Below are positions 33,002-42,526 of a stretch of 64,000 bases of DNA, piece after piece. This DNA is from Reddybacter sp041277045 (GTDB taxonomy: Bacteria > Pseudomonadota > Gammaproteobacteria > Pseudomonadales > Porticoccaceae). The notes beneath the pieces were generated by a model. It was given only the letters and a program-made list of their open reading frames with translations. It made no database searches and had not been told where the DNA came from. The stretch's first letter is position 1; each line of letters starts with the position of its first letter. The position numbers were made by a program, and so were the translations under genes. The stretch spans positions 1,116,001 through 1,180,000 of the forward strand of contig JBGFSY010000001.1 in NCBI GenBank assembly GCA_041277045.1, read 5' to 3'.

Positions 33002-34774
33002 TCAGAGTTGGACATTTAAGCGCTTTAAGGTGTTGAGCAAAAATTCGCTGCTGGGATTGTCGTCGATGGCATCCTGCCAGATAGAACGGGCTTCCTCCTC
33101 TTCGCCCGTTGCCCACAATACCTCACCCAGATGGGCGGCGACCTCGGGGTCGGGCATGGTGTTCATCGCCGCACGTAAATGGCCCAGTGCTTCATTGTAT
33201 TCACCGCGCTTATAAAGCACCCAGCCGAGACTGTCTCTGATAGCGGGGTCATTGGGTTTAATGGCTAGTGCTCGCTGAATAAGTTTGAGAGCCTCATCGT
33301 AACGATCGGTACGATTGGCCAGTGTGTAACCGAGGGCGTTGAGGGCTAAAGCGTTGTTGGTGTCGCGCTCAATAATGGCTCTCAGGTCTTTTTCACTGGC
33401 GGTAAGGTTGCCGAGCTTTTCGTGAACCAATGAGCGGCTGTACAGCAGCTCAATATTATCTGGATGCTCCGCGAGCCCTTCGTCGAGCAAGGCTTGAGCA
33501 CTTTGATGGCCTTGCTGTTCAATCAGTAGTCGGCTCTCGATCTGGTAGAAAGCACTGGTGTGATTGGGGTAGTCCAGGCGCAATTTATGCAAATACAGTC
33601 GGGCGTCGTTGAGTTGATCGCGGTTTGCCAATATTTGGCTAATGCGAACAGTCGCCTGTAAAAACAAATCGTTGCTGCCGACCCTGTGGTAGTGTTTCAG
33701 CGCATCGTCAAGTTCCTGGCTTTGCTCGGCCATCACGGCAAGTTGATAGTGGGCCTGTGAGGCTAAATGCCCGTTGCTGATCAGGCTGCGGTAGATTTCT
33801 TTGGCGGGCTCGACATCATGGTTTTCGCGGTGAAGAAGAGCCAGTGCAAGCTTGAATTTGTCGTTGGCAGGCTCCTGTTCGGCCAGGGCTGTCATTTTTT
33901 CTATGGCCAGGGGAAGATCTTTCTCGGCCACAAAGCGGATTAATTGCAGTTGTAACTGCTGGCTTTGGGGTGAGAGTCTGAGCCCCTGCTCCAGCTCGTC
34001 AATAGATGCCTCGTAACGTCCTGCTTTATGCAGAATTTGTGAGGCGATGAGTCTGGTCGGCTGGTCGTCAGGGTGCTTGGCAAGAATGTGATGAGCCGTG
34101 TCCAGCGCATCGTCGACGCGGTCAAGCTGGGCAAGTAACAGGGTTTTGCCCAGTAATAAGTCTCGGCTGTCGGGGTGGTTTTGTTCGCCAGCAATATATT
34201 GCTCAAGCAGGTGAAGGCGATGCTCCTCGTCGAGTTCTGCGGTATAGCTGGGCAGCAAGACCATATATTTGCCGTTATTTTGGCGCAGCAAAAACTCGGC
34301 ATGTTTAAAAGCGAGGCTGAAGTCGCCGCGTTGAGCCTGTGCGTAAAAGGCCATATTGCGAGCTTGCATGCTCTCGGGTTCGACTTCAGCCCATAAAACA
34401 CCAAGCTCCTGAAGTGCGTCATTATTTTTTTGATAAGAGGCCGTGCTCACGGCTCTGGCGATAACTCCGGGGTCGCGAGTGGCAAGCGCCTGGCGGCGGT
34501 AATTTTCGAGTGCCAGGGCAAGATCGCCGCGCGTGCCTGCAACTTCAGCAACAAGTAAGTCGTAAAAAGTGTCTTTGGGAAAGGGCCGAACGGGGTATTC
34601 TGGACTGGTTGATGAGGGCTCGCCCGGTGCGCTTTTGGCCTTGCCTTCGGCGTTTTGTGCGCGCTCTGGTGAGGCGCAGGCGGCTAATATCAATAGTGCA
34701 GCCACCGACAACAAACCTCGCAGGTTGAGCCTCGTGAACTTGTTTTTACCGCGTAAGTGGGGCTTATCGAGCAT
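33002..34774 (-). CDS. TPR-repeat lipoprotein
   Basis: Start set at ATG 34774 (MLDKPHLRGKNKFTRLNLRG), 590 residues. The frame is open to 34849, but a -10/-35 pair lies between the two ATGs and the later start puts the lipobox LLILAACAS at a normal place (Cys near 34). About ten or more tetratricopeptide repeats cover residues 80-580 (for example ALALNALGYTLANRTDRYDE and DSLGWVLYKRGEYNEALGHL). The orthologue sits between hemA and lolB in Pseudomonas. Probably an outer-membrane assembly or scaffold protein; the precise role is unknown. Confidence 0.88.
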   Translation of the reverse strand: MLDKPHLRGKNKFTRLNLRGLLSVAALLILAACASPERAQNAEGKAKSAPGEPSSTSPEYPVRPFPKDTFYDLLVAEVAGTRGDLALALENYRRQALATRDPGVIARAVSTASYQKNNDALQELGVLWAEVEPESMQARNMAFYAQAQRGDFSLAFKHAEFLLRQNNGKYMVLLPSYTAELDEEHRLHLLEQYIAGEQNHPDSRDLLLGKTLLLAQLDRVDDALDTAHHILAKHPDDQPTRLIASQILHKAGRYEASIDELEQGLRLSPQSQQLQLQLIRFVAEKDLPLAIEKMTALAEQEPANDKFKLALALLHRENHDVEPAKEIYRSLISNGHLASQAHYQLAVMAEQSQELDDALKHYHRVGSNDLFLQATVRISQILANRDQLNDARLYLHKLRLDYPNHTSAFYQIESRLLIEQQGHQSAQALLDEGLAEHPDNIELLYSRSLVHEKLGNLTASEKDLRAIIERDTNNALALNALGYTLANRTDRYDEALKLIQRALAIKPNDPAIRDSLGWVLYKRGEYNEALGHLRAAMNTMPDPEVAAHLGEVLWATGEEEEARSIWQDAIDDNPSSEFLLNTLKRLNVQL

Positions 34775-34812
34775 AGCAGGGTAATTCCGGGCTGTTGCCG
34801 TAGAGAGTAGTG

Positions 34813-34842
34813 AGTATAATTGTGACAACTGTGAAGCGTTAA
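34813..34842 (-). promoter_or_regulatory. Sigma-70 promoter for the TPR lipoprotein gene
   Basis: On the - strand TTAACG, an 18-nt spacer, then TATACT. The predicted start point is about 34806, upstream of the ATG at 34774 and downstream of the ATG at 34849, which supports the shorter protein. Confidence 0.5.
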
Positions 34843-34885
34843 GTTTCATCGCTGTGATTGTGAAACATATCCATATTGGCCCTTT

Positions 34886-36226
34886 ATGCCCCTGATCGCC
34901 CTAGGAATCAACCACCGCACTGCAAGTCTCGACGTTCGTGAGCGTGTAGCCTTTGCCCCCGATCAGATGATTTTGAGTCTGCAGCAGGGTCGCGAGGCCA
35001 GTGGTGCGGATAATTTAGCGATACTGTCCACCTGTAACCGCACTGAGCTTTACGCCAGCGGCCGTGTTGCCCCCGGCACATTATTGGCGTGGTTGGCGGA
35101 TCATCATCGCGTGCCGGCCAATGTTTTGGAGAGTAGTTGTTACGTGCTTGAAGATGATGAAGCCGTACAACACATGATGAAAGTCGCTAGCGGCTTGGAC
35201 TCCATGGTCTTGGGTGAGCCGCAAATTCTCGGGCAAATGAAATCGAGCTACGCGGTCGCGCAAAAGGCCGGCACCGCCGATGGGCTATTGTCACAGGTGT
35301 TTCAGGGTGTGTTTGCTACCGCTAAGCGCGTGCGCAGTGAAACGGCGATTGGTCAGAACCCCGTGTCAGTGGCCTATGCCGCAGTGAGTTTGGCACAACG
35401 CATTTTTAGCGCGATGCAAGATGTTACCGCGCTGTTGATTGGTGCTGGCGAAACGGTCGAGCTGTTGGCTCGCCATCTGCGCGAGCAAGGGGTGGGCGAT
35501 ATCATCGTCGCCAACCGCACCCTGGCTCGCGCTCAGGAAATGGCGGAGATATTTTCTGCCGAGGCCATTTTACTATCGGAGATTCCCGAGCATTTACACC
35601 GGGCCGATATCGTTATTTCATCCACCGCTAGCCAGTTGCCGATTTTGGGCAAGGGCGCGGTGGAGTCGGCCTTAAAACAACGCAAGCATCGGCCGATATT
35701 TATGGTTGATATCGCCGTGCCCCGGGATATCGAGCCCCAGGTGGCCCAGCTTGACGATGTTTATCTATACACCGTCGATGATCTGAAAGAAGTGATTGAG
35801 GCTAATTTGCGCCATCGCGAAGATGCTGCCGGCCAGGCCGAGGTCATTATTGAGCAGGGCGTGAATAACTGGCAGAACCAATTGCGTGGCCAGCAAGCGG
35901 TGAGTACGATTCGCGCCTTTCGCGATAATCTTGGTGCGCTGCGCGATGTGGAGCTCGACAAGGCCCTGGCCGCAATAGCCCAGGGTCAGTCGGCGGAGCA
36001 GGTGCTGCGCCAGTTGGCCCACGGCCTCACCAACAAGTTTTTACATGTGCCCACTACACGCCTGAAAAAGGCGGGTGAGCAGGGTGATAGTGGCTATATT
36101 CGCTGGGCCCACGATTTATTCGATTTGCCGGCGACGGGCGAAACCTCCGCACTCGACAACCCTAAAGAGAACGCTACCTACGCTGCTGGTGTTCATACAA
36201 AAGATAAGATAAAGGACGAGCCATGA
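34886..36226 (+). CDS. hemA: Glutamyl-tRNA reductase
   Basis: First enzyme of C5 heme synthesis: reduces Glu-tRNA to glutamate semialdehyde with NADPH. 446 residues. Catalytic Cys50 in LSTCNRTELYAS; SGLDSMVLGEPQILGQ; NADPH fold ALLIGAGETVELLARHL; C-terminal dimerisation helix region. Divergent from the TPR lipoprotein gene and overlapping prfA by ATGA. Confidence 0.97.
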   Translation: MPLIALGINHRTASLDVRERVAFAPDQMILSLQQGREASGADNLAILSTCNRTELYASGRVAPGTLLAWLADHHRVPANVLESSCYVLEDDEAVQHMMKVASGLDSMVLGEPQILGQMKSSYAVAQKAGTADGLLSQVFQGVFATAKRVRSETAIGQNPVSVAYAAVSLAQRIFSAMQDVTALLIGAGETVELLARHLREQGVGDIIVANRTLARAQEMAEIFSAEAILLSEIPEHLHRADIVISSTASQLPILGKGAVESALKQRKHRPIFMVDIAVPRDIEPQVAQLDDVYLYTVDDLKEVIEANLRHREDAAGQAEVIIEQGVNNWQNQLRGQQAVSTIRAFRDNLGALRDVELDKALAAIAQGQSAEQVLRQLAHGLTNKFLHVPTTRLKKAGEQGDSGYIRWAHDLFDLPATGETSALDNPKENATYAAGVHTKDKIKDEP

Positions 36227-37305
36227 AAGCCTCCCTATTAGAAAAACTGGATCGTCTTGCCGAGCGCTATGACGAAGTCGGACATTTACTGAGTGACGCA
36301 GAGGTGATTGCCGATCAGAACCGCTTCCGTGGCCTGTCGATGGAATACGCTGAACTGGAACCCGTGACAAAAACCTATCAGCAATTTGTCCAGGTTATGG
36401 AAAATATTGACGAAGCACGGGCCATGCTCAAAGACAGCGATCCCGATATGCGCGAGTTGGCGCAAGAGGAGTTGCGAGAGGGCGAGGCGGAGTTGACCGG
36501 GTTGGAGAAGGACTTGCAAACCCTGTTGCTGCCGAAAGACCCCAACGACAAGCACAATGTGTTTCTTGAAATTCGTGCGGGCACCGGTGGTGACGAGGCG
36601 GCAATATTTTCCGGTGATTTGTACCGCATGTACTCGCGCTATGCTGACACCCGGGGCTGGAAGGTCGAAATTGTCAGTGAACGCCAGGGCGATCACGGTG
36701 GCTATAAAGAAATTATCGCGCGCATTGTTGGCAAAGATGTTTTCTCCCGTTTTAAATTTGAGTCGGGCGCCCACCGCGTACAGCGTGTGCCCGAGACCGA
36801 ATCTCAGGGGCGGGTGCATACCTCGGCTTGTACGGTGGCTATTTTGCCGGAGGCCGATGAGATTGAAGCGGTGGAAATCAAAAAGGCCGATCTGCGCGTT
36901 GATACTTTTCGTGCCTCGGGTGCGGGTGGTCAGCATGTCAACAAAACCGATTCGGCGATTCGCCTAACCCACTTGCCAACCGGCATCGTGGTTGAATGTC
37001 AGGATGAGCGCTCGCAGCACAAGAATAAAGCGCGGGCGATGTCGCTGCTACAGGCGCGTATTCTCGATGGGCTGCAGCAAAAACAATCTCAGGAAGAGTC
37101 TGATTTGCGCCGCAGTCTGGTCGGCAGCGGTGATCGCTCCGAGCGTATTCGCACCTACAACTTCCCCCAGGGGCGAGTGACCGATCATCGTATTAATCTC
37201 ACCCTGTATAAAATCGATGAAATTTTGCAGGGTGATTTAGGGCAGGTTATTCAGCCCTTAATTACCGAGTATCAGACTGAGCAATTGGCCGCACTGGCGG
37301 AATAA
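36223..37305 (+). CDS. prfA: Peptide chain release factor 1
   Basis: Reads UAA and UAG stop codons. 360 residues. The GGQ hydrolysis motif is at 235-237 (ASGAGGQHVNKTDSA). The stop-codon reading tripeptide region reads RVPETESQGR, that is P-E-T where E. coli RF1 has P-A-T. Coupled to hemA upstream; prmC, which methylates the GGQ glutamine, follows 12 nt later. Confidence 0.97.
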   Translation: MKASLLEKLDRLAERYDEVGHLLSDAEVIADQNRFRGLSMEYAELEPVTKTYQQFVQVMENIDEARAMLKDSDPDMRELAQEELREGEAELTGLEKDLQTLLLPKDPNDKHNVFLEIRAGTGGDEAAIFSGDLYRMYSRYADTRGWKVEIVSERQGDHGGYKEIIARIVGKDVFSRFKFESGAHRVQRVPETESQGRVHTSACTVAILPEADEIEAVEIKKADLRVDTFRASGAGGQHVNKTDSAIRLTHLPTGIVVECQDERSQHKNKARAMSLLQARILDGLQQKQSQEESDLRRSLVGSGDRSERIRTYNFPQGRVTDHRINLTLYKIDEILQGDLGQVIQPLITEYQTEQLAALAE

Positions 37306-37317
37306 AACAATTAAAAT

Positions 37318-38169
37318 ATGTCCGTAGAAAATCCCAGTATCGCCGAATTGTTGCGGCTTGCCTCGGCGCTCGACGGTGTCAGTGATACGCCTCGACTCGA
37401 TCTGGAAGTGCTGCTTTGCCATGTGCTCGACAAGCCGCGCAGCTATCTTTTTACCTGGCCAGAGAAAGTGCTCGATCAAAAATCGAGCGAGCACTTTAAC
37501 GACTTATTTCAGCGCCGCGCTAATGGTGAGCCCATTGCGTACTTAACGGGGGAAAAGGAGTTTTGGTCTTTGTCCTTAGAGGTCAATGCAGCGACCTTAA
37601 TACCCCGTCCCGATACAGAGCTGCTCGTTGAAACAGCTCTCAGTTTGCTCGACAAAGCCAATGCACATGTTCTCGACCTTGGTACCGGCACCGGCGCTAT
37701 TGCTCTGGCGTTGGCGAGCGAGCGTCCGAACTGGCAAATCATCGCTGTCGATACCGTGCCGGAAGCGGTGGCTCTCGCCGAAAAAAACCGTCAGCGTTTA
37801 GCTTTGGATAATATTCGCGTAAAACAAAGCCACTGGTTTAAAGATGTTGCTCCGCAGAAATTTGATCTTATCGTCACTAATCCCCCCTATATCGACGCCG
37901 ATGACCAGCATTTAAAACAGGGTGATGTTCGCTTTGAACCGGGCTCTGCTCTGGTGTCCGGAAATAATGGTCTGGCTGATATCGAGCTGATTATTTGTGG
38001 GGCAAAAGAATATTTAAGTGATGGCGGATGGGTGTTGATTGAGCACGGTTATCTGCAGGCCGACGCCGTGCGTACCTTGCTGAATGATGAAGGGTATAGC
38101 CAAATCTCAACACAGCGAGACATGGCGGGGCATGAGCGTCTGGCGCTTGCTTGTCTTAAAATACGATAA
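37318..38169 (+). CDS. prmC: Release factor glutamine methyltransferase PrmC
   Basis: Methylates the GGQ glutamine of RF1 and RF2 with SAM. 283 residues. N-terminal helical domain, RPDTELLVE, SAM loop LDLGTGTGAIALALA (about 119-133), and catalytic NPPY at 188-191. Next to its substrate gene prfA. Confidence 0.96.
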   Translation: MSVENPSIAELLRLASALDGVSDTPRLDLEVLLCHVLDKPRSYLFTWPEKVLDQKSSEHFNDLFQRRANGEPIAYLTGEKEFWSLSLEVNAATLIPRPDTELLVETALSLLDKANAHVLDLGTGTGAIALALASERPNWQIIAVDTVPEAVALAEKNRQRLALDNIRVKQSHWFKDVAPQKFDLIVTNPPYIDADDQHLKQGDVRFEPGSALVSGNNGLADIELIICGAKEYLSDGGWVLIEHGYLQADAVRTLLNDEGYSQISTQRDMAGHERLALACLKIR

Positions 38170-38211
38170 ATGTGGCTTGAGTAAGCTGATTAATTGCTAG
38201 CTCAATAGATA

Positions 38212-38221
38212 GGTTTAAACC
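38212..38221. other. Palindrome in the prmC-acyl-CoA synthetase gap
   Basis: GGTTTAAACC, a perfect 10-bp palindrome about 150 nt before the synthetase start. It could be an operator half or chance. The rest of the 202-nt gap is A/T-rich, with a TATGAT-like -10 near 38324; nothing else was recognised. Confidence 0.25.
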
Positions 38222-38371
38222 TTGATTTATTGACCCCTGTTTGAGCGGGCAACTTTCATTTGCGGGCTAAAATCACCCTGCTCATTATTCGCTTATACCC
38301 TAATAAATAAGATATTTTGTTATATGATATGCCTGCGCCATTAATACTAATAATTATCATGAGATCATGCC

Positions 38372-39931
38372 ATGCAACACACCAGTCAGTCAGCTCAGTT
38401 TATGTTTCGCAACACCCTGTGGCGACATGCCAGCAAAACGGCGGTGGTGATTGGCGAGCGCGCTTATACCTATAAGCAGCTGGACAACATGTCGAGCCAC
38501 CTTGCCGCTCACCTCGCCAATAGTGGTGTGGCCAAGCAAGACCGGGTGGCGATTTTGCTGCGCAATTGCATTGAGTATGTAGTCACCGATTTAGCGATTA
38601 TCAAACTCGGCGCGGTGAAAGTGCCGTTGAACGAAATGCTTAGCAGGGATGACGTCGCCTACATGGTCGGCCACTCAGGTGCGAAGGCGATGGTGGTGCA
38701 TAGCTCCTTGACCGATAAGCTCGATGAGACCGAGCTGGCTAATACTGAACTAGGCCATCGTCTTGAAGTGGATGATATCGGCAGCGGTGTAACAGCGGGC
38801 CATAGCGCTTGGGGTGAGTTGTTCGCGGGTGATCTACAAGGCTTTGAGTGGCAGGAAGTTGGCCCTGACGATACGGCACTGATTCTCTACACGGGCGGCA
38901 CGACCGGACGGCCGAAGGGTGTGATGCACAGCCACGGCGCGATGATGATTAACGGCCTGACCCATATCGTGCACGGCGAAATTGCCGAGGGCGAAAAGCT
39001 ATTACTGATCAGCCCGCTACCCCATTCGGCCGGTTTCTTTTTACAGACAGCGCTGCTGCAGGGCGCGACCGCCTATGTGCAGAGCAAGTTCGATCCGGAT
39101 GCGGTACTCGAAACCATTAGTAAAAACGGCATCACCTGGACCTTTATGGTGCCGACGATGATTTACCGGGTGCTCGATGCCTACGACCCGAGCAAATACA
39201 ATATCGAAACCCTGCGCACCCTGGTTTATGGCGCTGCACCCATTACCAAGCTGCGTTTGCGCGAGGTGCTGGATAAATTTGGGCCGGTATTATTGCAGCT
39301 GTTTGGCCAGACCGAAGTGCCTAACTTTGCCACCAAGCTTTCCAAGGCCGACCATCTCGATGAGAAATTCCTCGGCTCCTGCGGCCAGCCGATTATTACC
39401 TCTGATGTGCGCATTGGTGATGAAAAGGGTGTGAGTTTGCCCTTTGGTGAGGTTGGCGAAATAATGGCCCGCTCACCTTATACCTTGAGTTGTTATTACA
39501 ACGCGCCCGAAAAAACCGCCGAGGTTTACGAGGGCGAGTGGGTGAAGACCGGCGATGTCGGTTACCAGATCGACACTGGCCATGTGTTTATTGTCGACCG
39601 CTCCAAAGACATGATTATCTCCGGCGGCATGAATGTGTATTCGTCGGAAGTCGAAAACGTGGTGCAGGAATTTCCCGGCGTGAAGCAGGTGATGGTGATC
39701 GGCATCCCGCACGAAGACTGGGGCGAGGCGGTGTGTGCGGCAGTGGTACCTGCAGACGGCGAGCTGGATGAAAAGGCGTTAATCGCCTTTTGCAAAGATA
39801 AACTCGCCGCCTATAAGGTCCCGAAGAGCATTGATATCGTCGATGAAATTCCACTCACCGCCTATGGCAAGCCGGACAAAAAAGCCCTGCGCGTGAAATA
39901 CTGGGGGGATCAAACCCGCCAGGTCAATTAA
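38372..39931 (+). CDS. Acyl-CoA synthetase (AMP-forming)
   Basis: ANL-superfamily ligase of 519 residues that activates a carboxylic acid to its CoA thioester. P-loop ILYTGGTTGRPKGVMHSHG (about 172-190); LVYGAAPITKLRL; LFGQTEVPN; EWVKTGDVGYQID; and the hinge and C-terminal DRSKDMIISGGMNVYSSEVE, with the catalytic Lys near the end in TAYGKPDKKALR. The substrate (fatty, aromatic or alicyclic acid) cannot be named. Its TAA shares a base with the ATG of the next gene (TAATG), so the two are coupled. Confidence 0.93.
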   Translation: MQHTSQSAQFMFRNTLWRHASKTAVVIGERAYTYKQLDNMSSHLAAHLANSGVAKQDRVAILLRNCIEYVVTDLAIIKLGAVKVPLNEMLSRDDVAYMVGHSGAKAMVVHSSLTDKLDETELANTELGHRLEVDDIGSGVTAGHSAWGELFAGDLQGFEWQEVGPDDTALILYTGGTTGRPKGVMHSHGAMMINGLTHIVHGEIAEGEKLLLISPLPHSAGFFLQTALLQGATAYVQSKFDPDAVLETISKNGITWTFMVPTMIYRVLDAYDPSKYNIETLRTLVYGAAPITKLRLREVLDKFGPVLLQLFGQTEVPNFATKLSKADHLDEKFLGSCGQPIITSDVRIGDEKGVSLPFGEVGEIMARSPYTLSCYYNAPEKTAEVYEGEWVKTGDVGYQIDTGHVFIVDRSKDMIISGGMNVYSSEVENVVQEFPGVKQVMVIGIPHEDWGEAVCAAVVPADGELDEKALIAFCKDKLAAYKVPKSIDIVDEIPLTAYGKPDKKALRVKYWGDQTRQVN

Positions 39932-40935
39932 TGATTCCCGTTACGGTAATTACCGGCTTTCTCGGCAGCGGCAAAACTACGCTCATTTCTCGCTTGCTGC
40001 AAAGCCCGGACCTTGCCGACACCGCGGTGATTGTTAATGAGTTTGGCGAGACAGACCTCGACCACACCCTTATCGCCTCCAGCAGTGAGAACATCCTGCA
40101 GTTAATGAATGGCTGTATTTGCTGCACCATTCGTGAAGATCTCGCCCTCGAACTACGCAATCTTTTTCATTTGCGAATTCTGGGCGATGTGCCGCGCTTT
40201 AATCGCGTGTTGATAGAAACCACCGGCCTCGCCGATCCGGTGCCCATCGTCCACACACTGATGGCCAACACTGAGTTGCGCAAAGCCTATCGCATGCAGG
40301 CGGTGGTGACTTTAGTGGATGCGGTGGCGGGTGAGCGCACCCTTGCCGATCAGGATGTGTCCCGCCGCCAGGTGGCGCTGGCTGACGAATTGCTAATCGC
40401 TAAATCTGATCTGGTCGATGAGCAAAGCATGGCCAGGCTGGAAGCACTGCTCGTTGAAATGAATCCCTCGGCACCCGTCAGGGATGGCCGTGATTTGAGT
40501 GTCGCTGAGATAATCCCCATTCTTTCCGCAGACAATCATTATCCCCTAAAGGGTAAGTCTGACGATATTGAAAAGTGGCTGGGTGCGGGGGCTCGTTCTG
40601 CGCAGAGTGGCGAGCACCATTTAGGGCACGGCAGCAGTATTCAGACCTTTACCTTGTGTCGTGAGCAGGCGATGAATCTCGCTGATGTGATACTTTTTTT
40701 TCAAGAGCTGGTAAATTACGCCCCGGACAAACTATTGCGGGTGAAAGGTCTGGTGGCTGTCGAGGGCAAGTTAGCCACGCCGGCTGTTGTACATTGCATA
40801 CGCGATAAAGTTTATCCCTTGTTATGGCTTGATGAATGGCCAGGAGATAAAGCGCAAACCCTGTTGGTATTTATTACTGACGGGATTGAAAAGCATGAAG
40901 TTGAGAAGATTTTACACAGCGTTTGCAGTCAGTAA
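39931..40935 (+). CDS. CobW/COG0523-family GTPase
   Basis: G3E P-loop GTPase of 334 residues, a putative metal chaperone. Walker A TGFLGSGKTTLIS (8-20); VNEFGETDLDH; the metal-binding GCICCTIRED (CxCC); IETTGLADPVP; and the GTP-specificity region IAKSDLVDE. The C-terminal CobW_C domain is at about 230-330. A His-rich patch (GEHHLGHGSS) is visible. Coupled to the acyl-CoA synthetase and followed after 36 nt by an SDR, which suggests it serves a metalloenzyme of this pathway; no such enzyme is identified here. Confidence 0.9.
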   Translation: MIPVTVITGFLGSGKTTLISRLLQSPDLADTAVIVNEFGETDLDHTLIASSSENILQLMNGCICCTIREDLALELRNLFHLRILGDVPRFNRVLIETTGLADPVPIVHTLMANTELRKAYRMQAVVTLVDAVAGERTLADQDVSRRQVALADELLIAKSDLVDEQSMARLEALLVEMNPSAPVRDGRDLSVAEIIPILSADNHYPLKGKSDDIEKWLGAGARSAQSGEHHLGHGSSIQTFTLCREQAMNLADVILFFQELVNYAPDKLLRVKGLVAVEGKLATPAVVHCIRDKVYPLLWLDEWPGDKAQTLLVFITDGIEKHEVEKILHSVCSQ

Positions 40936-40971
40936 ACGACCACTTAAATAATAGAAACAGAGGAATATGAT

Positions 40972-41736
40972 ATGGGACGCGTTCAAGACAAAGTAGCATT
41001 GATCACTGGCGGTACTGCGGGTATCGGTTATGCCACAGCCGAATTGATTGGCCAGGAAGGCGGTAAAATTGTCATTTCCGATATACGTCCAGTTGAGGGT
41101 GAGGCGTCAGCTCACAAATTGCGTGCCCAGGGTTATGACGCTATTTTTGTTGAGCAGGATGTGACTGAAGAAGCGCGCTGGCCCGAGGTTATTGCCGCCG
41201 TGGTTGCAAAATACGGACGCCTGGACATTATGGTGAACAATGCCGGTGTTGCTGCTGAAACTGAACTTGAGACATGCGATCTCGCCCACTGGCGTTTTGT
41301 TAATTCGGTGAATATGGAAGCCGTGTTTATGGGTACCCAAAATGCTATTAAACAGATGAAACTCAATGGCGGTGGCAGCATTATTAATATTTCATCCATC
41401 GAAGGTTTGGTGGGCGATCCCCGCTTTGGTGCCTATAACGCCAGTAAAGGTGGTGTTCGTTTATTCTCTAAATCGGCTGCGCTCTATTGTGCCGAGAAGA
41501 AATACAATATTCGCGTTAACACCCTGCACCCCGGATTTACTAAAACACCAATGGTTGATGATGCGAATGATATGTTTTCGGAAGATGATGCCGAGCGAAT
41601 CAACCGTGAAATTGTTATGGGCCATATGGCTGAAGCCGTTGACCAGGCCTACGGCATTCTATTTTTGGCCTCTGACGAATCACGTTATATGACCGGCACT
41701 GAGCTGGTTATCGACGGCGGCTTTACCTGCCACTAA
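40972..41736 (+). CDS. SDR-family oxidoreductase (intact copy of a tandem pair)
   Basis: Classical short-chain dehydrogenase of 254 residues. Cofactor loop TGGTAGIG (12-19), Asp37 after the second strand favouring NAD, NNAG (89-92), catalytic Ser in NISSIEG (about 141), and Tyr155/Lys159 in YNASKGG. The C-terminus MTGTELVIDGGFTCH is typical. GAGGAATATGAT provides the ribosome site. Probable third gene of the synthetase-CobW transcript; substrate unknown. Confidence 0.92.
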   Translation: MGRVQDKVALITGGTAGIGYATAELIGQEGGKIVISDIRPVEGEASAHKLRAQGYDAIFVEQDVTEEARWPEVIAAVVAKYGRLDIMVNNAGVAAETELETCDLAHWRFVNSVNMEAVFMGTQNAIKQMKLNGGGSIINISSIEGLVGDPRFGAYNASKGGVRLFSKSAALYCAEKKYNIRVNTLHPGFTKTPMVDDANDMFSEDDAERINREIVMGHMAEAVDQAYGILFLASDESRYMTGTELVIDGGFTCH

Positions 41737-41750
41737 GACCCAGAGAGGGA

Positions 41751-42458
41751 ATGGCGGTGGGTAGAGTTCAGGGTAAAGTGTGTTTGGTTACCGGCGGTAC
41801 CGATATACGTCCTAAAGAGGGTGAAGCTGCGGCGCAGACTCTGCGTGATTAAGGCTATGCGGCGATCTTTATTGAACCGGACGTGACCAGTGAAAGCCGT
41901 TGGCCAGAAGTCATCGCCGCCATGGTTGCCGAATACGGCCGTCTGGATGTGTTGGTGAACAACGCTGGCGTGGGTGCGGCGACCGATTTTGAAGAGAGCG
42001 ACCTGGCTCACTGGCGCTTTATTCAGTCGGTGAATCTGGAGTCCGTCTTTATGGGCGCCCAGAACGCCATTAAGCAAATGAAGCTTAATGGTGGCGGTAG
42101 TATCGTCAATATTTCTTCTATTGAAGGGCTTATCGGCGATCCGCGCTCGGCGGCCTACAATGCCAGCAAGGGTGGAGTGCGCTTATTTACCAAGTCGGCT
42201 GCGCTGTATTGTGCGGAGAAAAAATACAATATCCGCGTCAATTCGGTACACCCCGGTTTTACCAAAATAGCGATGGCGGCGAGTGCCGGTGATTTGTTTG
42301 GCCCGGACGATTTAGTGCGCATTCAACACGAGATTGTTATCGGCCATATGGCGGAGCCTCAGGATCAGGGCTTCGGTATTTTATACCTGGCATCGGATGA
42401 GTCGAGGTATGTCACCGGTACCGAGCTGATCATCGATGGTGGCTATACCTGTCACTAA
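41751..42458 (+). pseudogene. Broken tandem duplicate of the preceding SDR
   Basis: Starts 14 nt after the intact SDR with ATG and a GAGAGGGA ribosome site. Codons align one-to-one with the upstream copy except for two lesions. A 63-nt in-frame deletion removes 21 codons, including the rest of the TGxxxGxG cofactor loop (GGT joins directly to DIRP). A TAA at 41850-41852 replaces the Gln codon of the RAQGY segment. After the stop the frame runs on intact to 42458, keeping NNAG, NISSIEG and YNASKGG. A GTG at 41883 opens a 191-residue frame, but it lacks a ribosome site and the cofactor strand, so a working enzyme is unlikely. Confidence 0.88.
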
Positions 42459-42526
42459 TGCCACAGGGTCCTGGCTTGGGTAGGAATCTTGCCTAGGTCC
42501 GGGCTATCCTTTTAAAAGGTCACTGC

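Noticed and set aside
41883..42458. 191-codon frame as a separate gene
   Set aside because: It is the remainder of the broken SDR copy, has no ribosome site and lacks the cofactor-binding strand.
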